Origin: Aquibacillus albus
GTDB lineage: Bacteria; Bacillota; Bacilli; Bacillales; Amphibacillaceae
DNA length: 63,914 bases
Assembly: GCF_016908325.1 (NCBI RefSeq)
Contig: NZ_JAFBDR010000025.1
Coordinates: 1-63,914 of the forward strand
Direction: 5' to 3'
A program made the translations under genes and the position numbers. Positions 54,312-63,253 of this stretch are shown here, one piece after another. How positions within the stretch are numbered: the first letter of the stretch is position 1; every line of letters starts with the position of its first letter. The notes under the pieces are model-generated. The model saw nothing but the letters and a program-made list of their open reading frames with translations. It was not told the origin of the DNA and made no database searches.

Positions 54312-56357
54312 TTGGAGCATTTATTAGAAGTAAAAAATTTAAAAACACAGTTTGGAATAGATGGGACTACCGTCAAAGCTGTAGATGGGGTTTCCTATTA
54401 CGTTGATGAAGGAGAAGTTGTCGCCTTTGTTGGTGAAAGTGGTAGTGGTAAGTCAGTTACACAATATTCAGGACTACAATTAATTCCATCTCCTCCAGGT
54501 AAAATTGCAGGGGGTGAAATAATATATGAAGGAGAGAATCTACTAGATTTTGGACCCCGAAGTGAAAAAATGAGAGAAATTCGTGGTGGAAAAATTGGTG
54601 TTATTTTTCAGGAACCCATGACATCACTAAATCCAGTAATGACTGTTGGAAATCAAATTAGTGAAGCGATTATGCAGCATTTGAATTTGAAAAAGAGAGA
54701 AGCCAAAAATAGAGCTATTGAACTCTTGAAAACAGTAGGGATTCCAGATGCCGAGCATAGAGTTGACTACTATCCTCATCAGTTTAGTGGGGGAATGCGA
54801 CAAAGAATCATGATAGCTATGACATTGTCTTGTGATCCAAAACTATTAATTGCAGACGAAGCAACTACTGCTTTGGATGTAACAACTCAAGCACAAATTT
54901 TAGAGTTGATGAAAGACGTGGTAAAACGTACCCATACTTCACTTGTTATGGTTACTCATAATCTTGGTATTGTGGCACGCTATGCAGACAGAGTTTATGT
55001 CATGTATGCTGGTGAAATTGTAGAATCTGGTCCTACTAAAGAAATATTTAATAACCCCAAACACCCATATACATTAGGCTTATTAAAAGCTGTACCCAGA
55101 CTGGATTCTTCAAAAGACTCAAAGCTTGTTCCAATCGATGGAATGATGCCGGACCTTAGTAATAAACAAGACCAATGTGCTTTTCAGCCAAGATGTAATC
55201 ATTATACAGACCATTGTTTAAGTAGTCCTTCCCCGCAACTTAAACCTGTAGATGAAGGGCAAAAACATTTATATGCATGTTATGAGAATATAAATAAAAA
55301 TTTGTTTGAAGAAAAATTAAAGAAAAAATCCAGTATTCAGGAGCAGGAGGAAGAATCTTTATATAAAACTGAGTTAACCGAGGAAAAGGATACCATTTTG
55401 GAGGTTAAGAATTTAAAAATCTATTTTCCAGTTAAAAAGGGGCTGATGAAAAGAAAAATCGGCGATGTGAAAGCGGTTGATGATGTCAGTTTTAAAATTA
55501 AAAAGGGAGAGACATTAGGTTTAGTTGGAGAAAGTGGGTGTGGGAAAACTACTGTTGCAAGGAGCATATTACGACTATATGAAACTATAGATGGAGAAAT
55601 ATCGTTTAAAGGACAGGATATTGCGAACATGTCCAAAAAGGATTTACGCTTTTTGCGCAAAAATATGTCCATGATTTTTCAAGATCCATATAGTTCTTTA
55701 GACCCGCGTAAAACCGTGGAGAGTATCGTTGGAGAACCTTTAAAAAACCACAAGTTAGTAAAAACACAGAAGGAATATCAAAAACGAATCAGTGAACTAT
55801 TAAGTTTGGTTGGGTTAGATCCAACAGTAAAGGATAGAGTCCCCCACGAATTTAGTGGCGGTCAAAGGCAAAGAATAGGCATAGCACGTGCACTTGCCAG
55901 CGATCCGTCAATTATTGTTTGTGATGAAGCGATTTCCGCTTTGGATGTTTCCATACAGGCTCAAATTATAAACTTAATGAAGGAGTTACAAGCCAAACTA
56001 GGTTTAACTTTCCTATTTATTGCACATGATTTGGCAGCAGTTAGACATATAAGTGATCGAATTGCAGTAATGTATCTAGGGAAAATAGTTGAGATAGGAG
56101 ATTGGAGAACACTATATGAAAATCCACAACATCCCTATACAAAAGCTTTATTAAATGCTGTTCCAATCCCTGATCCTTTAGTAGAAGAAGAGCGTGACAG
56201 AATTATTATCGAGGGAGAAGTACCAAGTTTGTTAAGCAGGCCAAAAGGTTGTCCATTTTCAAATCGGTGTCCTTTAGCTTCGGCTGAATGTTTGGATGTG
56301 GAACCAGCACTTAAAAGTATTGAAACCAATCACGAAGTAGCCTGCATAAAAGTATAA
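54312..56357 (+). CDS. Fused two-domain peptide ABC transporter ATPase (DppD-DppF)
   Basis: This about 681-residue protein fuses two ABC ATPases that are normally separate. Domain 1 (about 1-330) has Walker A GESGSGKS, signature FSGGMRQR and a DppD-type C-terminal Cys-rich segment (CAFQPRCNHY). A charged linker (about 335-365) follows, then domain 2 with GESGCGKT, FSGGQRQR and another Cys-rich tail (CPFSNRCPLA). The start is probably TTG 54312, placed 10 bases after AAGGAGG; ATG 54288 would put the ribosome site inside the gene. It powers the adjacent importer. Confidence 0.9.
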   Translation: MEHLLEVKNLKTQFGIDGTTVKAVDGVSYYVDEGEVVAFVGESGSGKSVTQYSGLQLIPSPPGKIAGGEIIYEGENLLDFGPRSEKMREIRGGKIGVIFQEPMTSLNPVMTVGNQISEAIMQHLNLKKREAKNRAIELLKTVGIPDAEHRVDYYPHQFSGGMRQRIMIAMTLSCDPKLLIADEATTALDVTTQAQILELMKDVVKRTHTSLVMVTHNLGIVARYADRVYVMYAGEIVESGPTKEIFNNPKHPYTLGLLKAVPRLDSSKDSKLVPIDGMMPDLSNKQDQCAFQPRCNHYTDHCLSSPSPQLKPVDEGQKHLYACYENINKNLFEEKLKKKSSIQEQEEESLYKTELTEEKDTILEVKNLKIYFPVKKGLMKRKIGDVKAVDDVSFKIKKGETLGLVGESGCGKTTVARSILRLYETIDGEISFKGQDIANMSKKDLRFLRKNMSMIFQDPYSSLDPRKTVESIVGEPLKNHKLVKTQKEYQKRISELLSLVGLDPTVKDRVPHEFSGGQRQRIGIARALASDPSIIVCDEAISALDVSIQAQIINLMKELQAKLGLTFLFIAHDLAAVRHISDRIAVMYLGKIVEIGDWRTLYENPQHPYTKALLNAVPIPDPLVEEERDRIIIEGEVPSLLSRPKGCPFSNRCPLASAECLDVEPALKSIETNHEVACIKV

Positions 56358-56458
56358 GTATTAAACTGTTTAACAACAAATAAGAAAATTGAAATAAGCC
56401 TAAATCGAAATGTAATGGTTAATTTATAACATACCTGAACCTTGAGGAGGATCATATT

Positions 56459-57814
56459 GTGAAAAAAGTACGAATAGGTTCTGGTGCAGGATATGGTGGA
56501 GATCGTATAGAACCAGCCCTGGATATAATGGATAAAGGCAATGTAGACTATATCATCTTTGAATGTCTTGCAGAGAGGACAATTGCATTAGCTCAAGAAC
56601 AGAAAATAATGAACCCGGAAAAAGGCTACAATGAATTACTTGAATATAGAATGAGAAAGATATTACCAATACGTCAAAAAAGAGATATTAAATTAATAAC
56701 TAATATGGGGGCTGCAAATCCATTAGCAGCTGCAAAAGTGGTTAAAAAAATCGCAATAGAACTTGGAATAACAAACTTAAAAATAGCAGCTGTTCTTGGA
56801 GATGATATTTTTGATAAGATTTCTAACTATGAAAATTTGAAAATGATTGAAAACGGTGAAATGTTAAGTTCGCTCCATAACTCTATTGTTTCAGCGAATG
56901 CATATATCGGAATTAGCGGTATTGTTCAAGCTTTAGATAACAATGCTGATATCGTCATTACGGGCCGTGTATCAGACCCATCACTTGTTCTCGGTCCACT
57001 AGTTTATGAATTTGGGTGGGAGACAGATAATTATGATTTACTTGGTAAAGGGACATTAGCTGGACACTTACTGGAATGTGGATCTCAAGTAACTGGTGGT
57101 TATTTTGCTGATCCAGGCTATAAGGACGTTCCGGATCTATGGAAGGTAGGCTTTCCAATAGGAGAAATCTATGAAAATGGTGAAATAGTAATTACCAAGC
57201 TTGAAGAATCTGGTGGAATTGTTAACAAAGCTACGGTTAGTGAACAGATTTTATATGAAATTCATGATCCAGCAAATTATTATACACCAGATGTCATCGC
57301 AGATTTTTCTCAAGTTACTTTAGAAGAACTAGAGATTAATAAGGTTAAAATTACTGGGGCAACTGGAAAAGAAAAGAATAATTACTTTAAAACAAGCGTT
57401 GGGTACAAGGATGGATACCATGTAGAAGGGGAGATCAGCTATGGTGGATCTGGTGCCTATGAAAGAGCAAAACTTGCTGGAGAAATTATTCAAAAAAGAT
57501 TGGAACAGTCTGAAGTGTTCTTACAAGAATTAAAAATAGATTATATTGGGATTAATTCCTTATATAAAGATCAAATTGCAAACGCAATCAATAATAACTT
57601 TGATGATTTTAAAGATGTAAGACTTAGAGTCGCTGGAAGACTTGTAATCCAAGAAGATGCTTATCATGTAGTGAATGAAGTTGAATCTTTGATGACAAAT
57701 GGCCCTGCTGGTGGAGGCGGAGTAAGAGTACGTACTAAAAAGTGTATTGGCATTGTTTCTATTTTAGTACCAAGTAAAGATATTGATATAGAGGTGCATT
57801 ATGAAGAGGTGTGA
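56459..57814 (+). CDS. AtuA-family protein (DUF1446)
   Basis: This 451-residue cytosolic protein belongs to DUF1446, named from AtuA of the acyclic terpene (citronellol/geraniol) pathway of Pseudomonas, where its reaction is unresolved. Family blocks visible are IGSGAGYGGDRIEPA at the N-terminus, ITNMGAANP near residue 80, TGRVSDPSLVL near residue 170, LECGSQVTGGYF near residue 203 and NGPAGGGGVRV near the C-terminus. GTG is the start, with GAGGAGG 7 bases before it. It overlaps the next gene, which encodes the AtuA-related partner. Its place beside a hydrolase, thiolase and CoA-transferase suggests a step in acid catabolism. Confidence 0.88.
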   Translation: MKKVRIGSGAGYGGDRIEPALDIMDKGNVDYIIFECLAERTIALAQEQKIMNPEKGYNELLEYRMRKILPIRQKRDIKLITNMGAANPLAAAKVVKKIAIELGITNLKIAAVLGDDIFDKISNYENLKMIENGEMLSSLHNSIVSANAYIGISGIVQALDNNADIVITGRVSDPSLVLGPLVYEFGWETDNYDLLGKGTLAGHLLECGSQVTGGYFADPGYKDVPDLWKVGFPIGEIYENGEIVITKLEESGGIVNKATVSEQILYEIHDPANYYTPDVIADFSQVTLEELEINKVKITGATGKEKNNYFKTSVGYKDGYHVEGEISYGGSGAYERAKLAGEIIQKRLEQSEVFLQELKIDYIGINSLYKDQIANAINNNFDDFKDVRLRVAGRLVIQEDAYHVVNEVESLMTNGPAGGGGVRVRTKKCIGIVSILVPSKDIDIEVHYEEV

Positions 57815-57816
57815 AA

Positions 57817-58182
57817 ATGAAGTTAAGAGAGGTTGCTCATTCAAGGACTGGCGATAAAGGAGACATATCAAACATATCACTTATCGTCTATGACATGGAA
57901 GATTATGAGATGATAAAGCAACAGGTGACGACGGAAAAAGTGAGAGATTGGTTCACGGAGATCGTTTTTGGAGAAGTTCAACGTTTTGAGATTCCTAGCC
58001 TCGGAGCTTTAAATTTTGTAATGAAGCGAGCTTTAGGAGGAGGGGTTACAAGATCTCTTTCTCTTGATATGCATGGTAAAAGTCTTGGTTTTGCATTATT
58101 AGAAATGGAAATAGAGTTTGATAAGGAAAGGGCTGGCAATGGGAATGGACGAATTGCAGAAAAGACAAAAGGAAACTCTTGA
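57817..58182 (+). CDS. AtuA-related small protein
   Basis: This 121-residue protein matches the AtuA-related family that is commonly fused to or encoded beside AtuA. The N-terminal KLREVAHSRTGDKGDISNIS and the C-terminal LGGGVTRSLSLDMHGKSLG are diagnostic. It probably forms a complex with the AtuA protein. ATG 57817 has GAGGTG just upstream, while an earlier GTG (57811) overlaps the AtuA stop codon. The next gene starts within its last 44 bases. Confidence 0.85.
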   Translation: MKLREVAHSRTGDKGDISNISLIVYDMEDYEMIKQQVTTEKVRDWFTEIVFGEVQRFEIPSLGALNFVMKRALGGGVTRSLSLDMHGKSLGFALLEMEIEFDKERAGNGNGRIAEKTKGNS

Positions 58183-59869
58183 AATAATCCGTCGGGAGTT
58201 GCCATCACCTCCTTATGGATTTAATAAAAAAATCGATTATATGGTCCAAATGCGTGATGGGATAAAGTTAGCAACACATGTTTACTTGCCAGAAGGAGAA
58301 GGACCATGGCCGACTATTCTTATGCGTAACCCGTATCCACACATGAATTATTTTTTCGGTGGAATTTTGGAATTGTTTTCCAGTAATGGATATGCGGGTG
58401 TATTGCAAAATTGTAGAGGTACTTCTGACTCGGAAGGAGATTGGGAACCTTATTTGCATGAAAGAAATGATGGAATAGATATGCTGGAATGGCTTAGGTC
58501 ACAGGAATTCGTTAATGGAAAGATAGGACTATATGGTCATTCCTATGGTGCATTTGTACATCTAATTATTGCTAACCAGTTACCACTAGAAGTGAAAACA
58601 CTAGTATTATCACAATTTGGTTCTGATCGTCACCGTTCCGTTTATATGAATGGAATGTTTCGGCATGATATCTATACGGCATGGGGAATACAAAACTCAG
58701 GATTTGATATAAGTGGTCAAGGAGATATATACCAGCAGGCTATAAATACTCGCCCACATATTAATATGGATTTAGAATTGTTTGGGGAGAAAATGAACTG
58801 GTATCGTGATTGGTTAACCAATGTTAGTCGAGTAAGTGCTCCCTGGAGTGACGGAATATGGGCTGAGATGAAGAATATCCCGAGTCAAATTAATCGCCCA
58901 GTTTTTCTAATAGGTGGTTGGCATGATCATCATTTAGATGGAATGGATCAAATATACCGAAACCTTCCGAATGAGACAAAAGAAAAAAGTAAATTTGTTG
59001 TTGGACCATGGGCACATTCCCTTGCCCCGATTGGTGATTTAGAGTACCCAAATAATAATATTTTAGGTACATCTACCATAAAGGGAATTTTAAATTGGTT
59101 TGAATATCAATTAAAAGGTGTTGATGTCCGTGAGTCTGTTGGTACTGTTAATACTTATGTCATTAGAGATAATAAGTGGCATACTTGGAAACAATGGCCA
59201 CCTGAGACTGAGAAATTTCGATTTTATTTGCAAAAATCAGAAGATTGCGCCTACAACGGAGGAATTCTATCTCAACACCCATTAAATAAAGGACAAATCA
59301 TTTCTTACCGATATGACCCTGAAAACCCGTTACCAACTAACGGTGGTTCTGCGTTGCTTGCATGGATGAATCCAGATTTTAAAGCACCACAACCAGGTAG
59401 CGTGTTACAGGAAAAACCAGGATTAAGAGATGATGTTGTTACATTTATTTCTAATATTATGCAAGAAGATATGATGATCAGCGGCAATATTAAGGTGCAT
59501 CTTGCAGTTAGTACAGATGTAGAAGATACTGCATTTACCGTTCGTATTGACGAGTTATTTGAGAGCGGAGAATCCTATAATATAGCTGATGGTATTACAA
59601 GCCTGTCATATCGAAATCAAGCAATAAGCAAGAAGGCATATTCGCCTAATGAAGTAGTTGAGATTGAGATCGAGTTATGGGCTATAACATGGTGTGTAAA
59701 AAAAGGATCTAGAATTAGACTTGATATTTCTTCATCCAATTTTCCCGCTTATCACCTTCACTCTAACTTTGAAGGATCCTGGGCAGAACAGGCTGAAACG
59801 AGAGTAGCAACCCAGAATATCCATGTTGGAAACACAGTATCGTATGTTGATCTTCCCATATCCAATTAA
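58139..59869 (+). CDS. CocE/NonD-family serine hydrolase
   Basis: This about 576-residue hydrolase is of the CocE / X-Pro dipeptidyl-peptidase S15 class. The N-terminal part has MVQMRDGIKLATHVYLP; the nucleophile Ser is near residue 135 (GLYGHSYG), the acid Asp in GGWHDHH and the His in VGPWAHS near residue 293, followed by a C-terminal beta jelly-roll (about 390-575). Such enzymes cleave esters, amides or acylated peptides. The start is ATG 58139 or 58145, both after AAGGAAAGG. It has no signal peptide, so it acts on imported substrate. It overlaps the AtuA-related gene by 44 bases, tying it to the same transcript. Confidence 0.88.
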   Translation: MGMDELQKRQKETLEIIRRELPSPPYGFNKKIDYMVQMRDGIKLATHVYLPEGEGPWPTILMRNPYPHMNYFFGGILELFSSNGYAGVLQNCRGTSDSEGDWEPYLHERNDGIDMLEWLRSQEFVNGKIGLYGHSYGAFVHLIIANQLPLEVKTLVLSQFGSDRHRSVYMNGMFRHDIYTAWGIQNSGFDISGQGDIYQQAINTRPHINMDLELFGEKMNWYRDWLTNVSRVSAPWSDGIWAEMKNIPSQINRPVFLIGGWHDHHLDGMDQIYRNLPNETKEKSKFVVGPWAHSLAPIGDLEYPNNNILGTSTIKGILNWFEYQLKGVDVRESVGTVNTYVIRDNKWHTWKQWPPETEKFRFYLQKSEDCAYNGGILSQHPLNKGQIISYRYDPENPLPTNGGSALLAWMNPDFKAPQPGSVLQEKPGLRDDVVTFISNIMQEDMMISGNIKVHLAVSTDVEDTAFTVRIDELFESGESYNIADGITSLSYRNQAISKKAYSPNEVVEIEIELWAITWCVKKGSRIRLDISSSNFPAYHLHSNFEGSWAEQAETRVATQNIHVGNTVSYVDLPISN

Positions 59870-59885
59870 AATAAAAGGTGTGAAA

Positions 59886-61073
59886 ATGATGAGTAATATT
59901 GAAGTAGTTATTGCAAGTGCAGCTCGTACCCCAATAGGAAGCTTTAATGGTTCGTTAAAGGATCTATCATCAGTTGATTTGGGTTCAACAGTGATTAAGG
60001 AAGTTATAAAGCGAGCTAATATTGAGGAAGACGAAGTAGATCAAGTAATTATGGGGAACGTTCTTCAGTCAGGACTAGGACAAAATCCGGCACGGCAAGC
60101 ATCGATCCAAGCTGGATTAGCTAATCATGTTCCTGCATTTACTGTTAATGATGTTTGCGGATCCGGACTAAAGGCAATTCACCTTGCATTTCAGGCTATC
60201 CTTACTGGAGAAAGTGATTTGGTAATTGCTGGCGGAATGGAAAATATGAGTCAGGCACCATATCTGGTTAGTAGAAATATGCAGGGGATAGGCAATAAAA
60301 GTTTGAAAGATAGTATGATTTCTGATGGGTTATGGTGTGGGATAACAGATATGCATATGGGAAACACAGCGGAAAATCTATGTGAAAAATTTAATTTTAC
60401 TAGACATGAATTAGATGAATTTGCATTAAGCAGCCAGGAAAAAGCTGAAGCAGCACAAAGAGAAGGCTTATTGAAGGATGAGATTATTCCCATAAAAATA
60501 AAACATAAGAAAGACACATTTTTATTTGATCGAGATGAGCACCCAAGGTCTGGAATAACCTTAGAAAAGTTATCGAAATTAAGACCAGCTTTTAAAGAAA
60601 GCGGTTTAGTTACAGCAGGTAATGCATCAGGTATAAATGATGGTGCTGCTGCAGTTGTAGTAATGAGTTCAAAAAAAGCAAAACAACTAGGAATAGAACC
60701 TTTGGCCATAATAGAAGCTAACGCTTCGGCTGGAGTCGACCCATCGGTAATGGGATTGGGGCCTGTTCCAGCGACTGAAAAGGCATTAGACAAAATGGGA
60801 TTAACCATCGATGAGATAGATTTATTAGAAGTAAATGAGGCATTTGCGTCTCAGGCTCTCGCTTTTATAAAAAGTTTCCAGTTAAACAGGGAAAAAATGA
60901 ATGTAAATGGTGGGGCAATTGCTTTTGGACATCCAATTGGTGCAAGTGGTGCTCGAATTATGGTTACATTGCTTTATGAGATAAAGCGGAGAAAAGCACA
61001 GTTGGGCCTAGCCTCCTTATGTATTGGTGGTGGTCAAGGAATTGCAACTATCGTTAGAAATAGTAATTTTTAA
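59886..61073 (+). CDS. Acetyl-CoA C-acyltransferase (thiolase)
   Basis: This about 395-residue thiolase cleaves 3-ketoacyl-CoA to acetyl-CoA and a shorter acyl-CoA or, in reverse, condenses acetyl-CoA. The acylated Cys lies near residue 91 (NDVCGSG), the His in GHPIGASGAR and the second Cys in SLCIGGGQG. ATG 59886, or the next ATG at 59889, is favoured by AAAGGTG just upstream; a longer frame from 59823 runs through the previous gene's end and lacks a ribosome site. With the following CoA-transferase it can process a 3-keto acid such as acetoacetate. Confidence 0.93.
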   Translation: MMSNIEVVIASAARTPIGSFNGSLKDLSSVDLGSTVIKEVIKRANIEEDEVDQVIMGNVLQSGLGQNPARQASIQAGLANHVPAFTVNDVCGSGLKAIHLAFQAILTGESDLVIAGGMENMSQAPYLVSRNMQGIGNKSLKDSMISDGLWCGITDMHMGNTAENLCEKFNFTRHELDEFALSSQEKAEAAQREGLLKDEIIPIKIKHKKDTFLFDRDEHPRSGITLEKLSKLRPAFKESGLVTAGNASGINDGAAAVVVMSSKKAKQLGIEPLAIIEANASAGVDPSVMGLGPVPATEKALDKMGLTIDEIDLLEVNEAFASQALAFIKSFQLNREKMNVNGGAIAFGHPIGASGARIMVTLLYEIKRRKAQLGLASLCIGGGQGIATIVRNSNF

Positions 61074-61102
61074 TAGATTTCTAAAGGAAAGGGTGGAATC
61101 CA

Positions 61103-61792
61103 TTGAAACCGGTATTAGATTCATATATGGATGCAGTGAAGGATATTTATGATGGCGCAACGATTATGGTAGGTGGTTTTGGCCTGGTTGGAATACCAGA
61201 AAATTTAATCATTGCATTAGGTGAAAAAGGTGTAAAAGATTTAACGGTTATATCAAATAATTGTGGAGTGGATGATTGGGGTTTAGGGATACTATTGAGA
61301 AATAAACAAATCAAAAAGATTATCGCCTCTTATGTTGGAGAAAATAAAGAATTTGAAAGGCAAGTACTTTCTGGAGAAATTGAAGTAGAATTAACACCCC
61401 AAGGAACCCTTTCAGAAAAAATCCGTGCTGGAGGAGCGGGGATTCCTGCTTTTTATACTCCTGCTGGTGTCGGAACTCCAATAGCAGAGGGAAAAGAAAT
61501 TCGAAATTTTAATGGCAAAGAGTACCTCCTGGAACCGGCTTTAACAGCTGATTTTTCTTTAGTACGTGCCTATAAAGCAGATACAATGGGAAATCTAATA
61601 TATAACAAAACAGCAATGAATTTTAACCCTATTATGGCTAAAGCGGGGGAAGTAACTATAGCTGAATCTGAGTACATTGTTGCACCTGGTCAACTTGATC
61701 CACAGTCTATTCATACTCCAGGTATCTATGTCGACCGGTTGATTATGGGCGTTCAAGAAAAGCGGATAGAGCGGCTTACAATATCTAATTAA
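61103..61792 (+). CDS. scoA: 3-oxoacid CoA-transferase subunit A
   Basis: This 229-residue alpha subunit has the family signature [13 protein letters not shown] at the N-terminus and [20 protein letters not shown] near residue 98-117. With subunit B it moves CoA from succinyl-CoA or acetyl-CoA to a 3-keto acid such as acetoacetate. The start is TTG 61103 with AAAGGGTGG before it. The sequence is of the ScoA type found in Bacillus. It lies 29 bases after the thiolase stop, in the same operon. Confidence 0.9.
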   Translation: MKPVLDSYMDAVKDIYDGATIMVGGFGLVGIPENLIIALGEKGVKDLTVISNNCGVDDWGLGILLRNKQIKKIIASYVGENKEFERQVLSGEIEVELTPQGTLSEKIRAGGAGIPAFYTPAGVGTPIAEGKEIRNFNGKEYLLEPALTADFSLVRAYKADTMGNLIYNKTAMNFNPIMAKAGEVTIAESEYIVAPGQLDPQSIHTPGIYVDRLIMGVQEKRIERLTISN

Positions 61793-61827
61793 TTTTAGAA
61801 ACTAATCAGAAGAGGGGAGAATGAACT

Positions 61828-62496
61828 GTGATTGACACGAAAAGGAAAAATCGAGAGCGGATAGCCAAACGGGCTGAGCAAGAAATAAAGGATGGTTACT
61901 ATGTTAATCTAGGTATTGGTATGCCGACACTAGTTGCAAATTTTATTACCGAGAATAAACAAATAGTACTCCAGTCTGAAAACGGTTTACTAGGAATTGG
62001 CCCCTATCCAAAAAAAGAAGAAGTTGATCCGGATTTAATTAATGCTGGTAAGGAAACGGTTACAACTACCCTCGGAGCATCTTTCTTTGATAATAGCGAA
62101 TCATTTTCAATGATTCGAGGCGGTCATCTAGATCTTGCTATTCTAGGGGGAATGGAAGTTTCCGAGAAAGGCGATTTAGCCAATTGGATGATCCCAGGAA
62201 AAATGATAAAAGGAATGGGCGGGGCAATGGATATCGTTCACGGTGCTAAAAAGATTGTCATTATTATGGAGCACGTTTCGAAAAAGGGTCAACCCAAAAT
62301 ATTAAAAAAATGTACTCTGCCTCTTACAGGTCTTCAGGTAGTTAGTCGGATTATTACCGATCGCGCTGTAATAGATGTTACAGAAAAAGGTTTGAAATTA
62401 GTTGAAGTTGCTAAGGGATTTACAATAAAAGAAATTAGGGAAACGGTTGAACCAGATGTGATAGTAAGTGATGATATTAAAATGGATGCTTATTAA
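61828..62496 (+). CDS. scoB: 3-oxoacid CoA-transferase subunit B
   Basis: This 222-residue catalytic subunit has the Glu that forms the enzyme-CoA thioester, expected near residue 51 in [12 protein letters not shown], and the family stretches GMPTLVANF and [15 protein letters not shown]. It works with the subunit encoded 35 bases upstream. GTG 61828 follows GAGGGGAG by about 10 bases; an ATG at 61821 is out of frame and stops at once. A hairpin at about 62585 may end the operon. Together with the thiolase it implies that the pathway makes a 3-keto acid. Confidence 0.92.
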   Translation: MIDTKRKNRERIAKRAEQEIKDGYYVNLGIGMPTLVANFITENKQIVLQSENGLLGIGPYPKKEEVDPDLINAGKETVTTTLGASFFDNSESFSMIRGGHLDLAILGGMEVSEKGDLANWMIPGKMIKGMGGAMDIVHGAKKIVIIMEHVSKKGQPKILKKCTLPLTGLQVVSRIITDRAVIDVTEKGLKLVEVAKGFTIKEIRETVEPDVIVSDDIKMDAY

Positions 62497-62584
62497 GCAA
62501 AGTTTTAAGTATATTTTTTATAAAAATGTGATGTTTAAAAACAGGAAAGTACATGTAGTTATCTTCATAGTCGCAAATAAACAA

Positions 62585-62612
62585 CGGAGCAAACAGACAA
62601 AGGTTTGCTCCT
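62585..62612 (+). terminator. Possible terminator of the catabolic island
   Basis: GGAGCAAA pairs perfectly with TTTGCTCC around a 10-base loop, but only TTGATAC follows, so its strength is unclear. Confidence 0.55.
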
Positions 62613-62613
62613 T

Positions 62614-62813
62614 GATACATTACTGTTGCATGAGAAATTAAAACAACAAGAAATGAGGCAACTCAACAACTGGAACGAAGCGAAATTGATGTCATCTTTA
62701 GGGTAGATTTATTCAATAAGGGAATCGATATCCCAGCCGTTGACTCATTGTTGTTTTTTCGCCCAATCGAGTCTTTGACTGTATTTACCCGACAGGTTGG
62801 CCGTGGTCTTTAT
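62614..62813 (+). pseudogene. Fragment of a superfamily 2 helicase
   Basis: A reading frame through this stretch gives NEATQQLERSEIDVIF, then VDLFNKGIDIPAVDSL and FTRQVGRGL, the C-terminal helicase motifs V and VI of DEAD/DEAH-type helicases. There is no start codon with a ribosome site, the whole N-terminal ATPase half is absent, and the frame breaks straight after GRGL into a TTTCGGG-type repeat. It is therefore the relic of a helicase gene, possibly lost by rearrangement at the repeat. The whole gap 62497-63253 holds no intact gene. Confidence 0.75.
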
Positions 62814-62840
62814 TCGGGCCGTCAATTTGACATAAGCTTT
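62811..62840. repeat. TTTCGGG dispersed repeat, copy 5
   Basis: TATTCGGGCCGTCAATTTGA is followed by CATAAGCTTT. It begins exactly where the helicase homology stops. Confidence 0.6.
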
Positions 62841-62936
62841 AGGGTATCAGGTACTGTTTATGTTTTCCAAGTGATATTGTTAAGGTAGATAGTTTTATAA
62901 AGTGATTAAATGGACTGGTAAACACGGGATAAAAAA

Positions 62937-63037
62937 AGGGACACGGTTCAATCCCACCCGTGTCCTTTTGTGCGATCTATATTTTTGCTTCCAGAACAAT
63001 CACCGACAAATTTCGGGTCGTCACTGTGACATAAGAG
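62937..63037. repeat. Composite repeat: hairpin plus TTTCGGG box, copy B
   Basis: GGGACACGG pairs with CCGTGTCC, followed by TTTTGTGCGATCTATATTTTTGCTTC and TTTCGGGTCGTCACTGTGAC. The order and most of the bases match the copy at 38582. Confidence 0.7.
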
Positions 63038-63049
63038 GTTATCCTAATC

Positions 63050-63140
63050 AGGGTCAGGGACCACAATTGTAAATTCTATTATTTCATACACCAGGCATCA
63101 TCAAAAGACAGTTGTAAACTGTGGTGAGTGGCACCTTTTT
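63050..63140. repeat. Imperfect GGGTCAGG/GGCACC palindrome
   Basis: AGGGTCAGGGACCACAATTG on the left is echoed by GTTGTAAACTGTGGTGAGTG and GGCACC on the right. It is a divergent member of the GGGTCAGG family seen at 4768. Confidence 0.45.
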
Positions 63141-63253
63141 CCGTATATAATAAAAGTAATAATAAAACTTGTAGACAAAAATAATTGATGCAAAAGCAAG
63201 AACGAAAGAGCAGAAATAAGAGCTGAAAATTCAAAAATATTGGGGGGATGATA

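Noticed and set aside
60251-60808. A 185-codon open frame antisense to the thiolase gene.
   Set aside because: It mirrors the codon pattern of the thiolase on the opposite strand, has no ribosome site and resembles no family.
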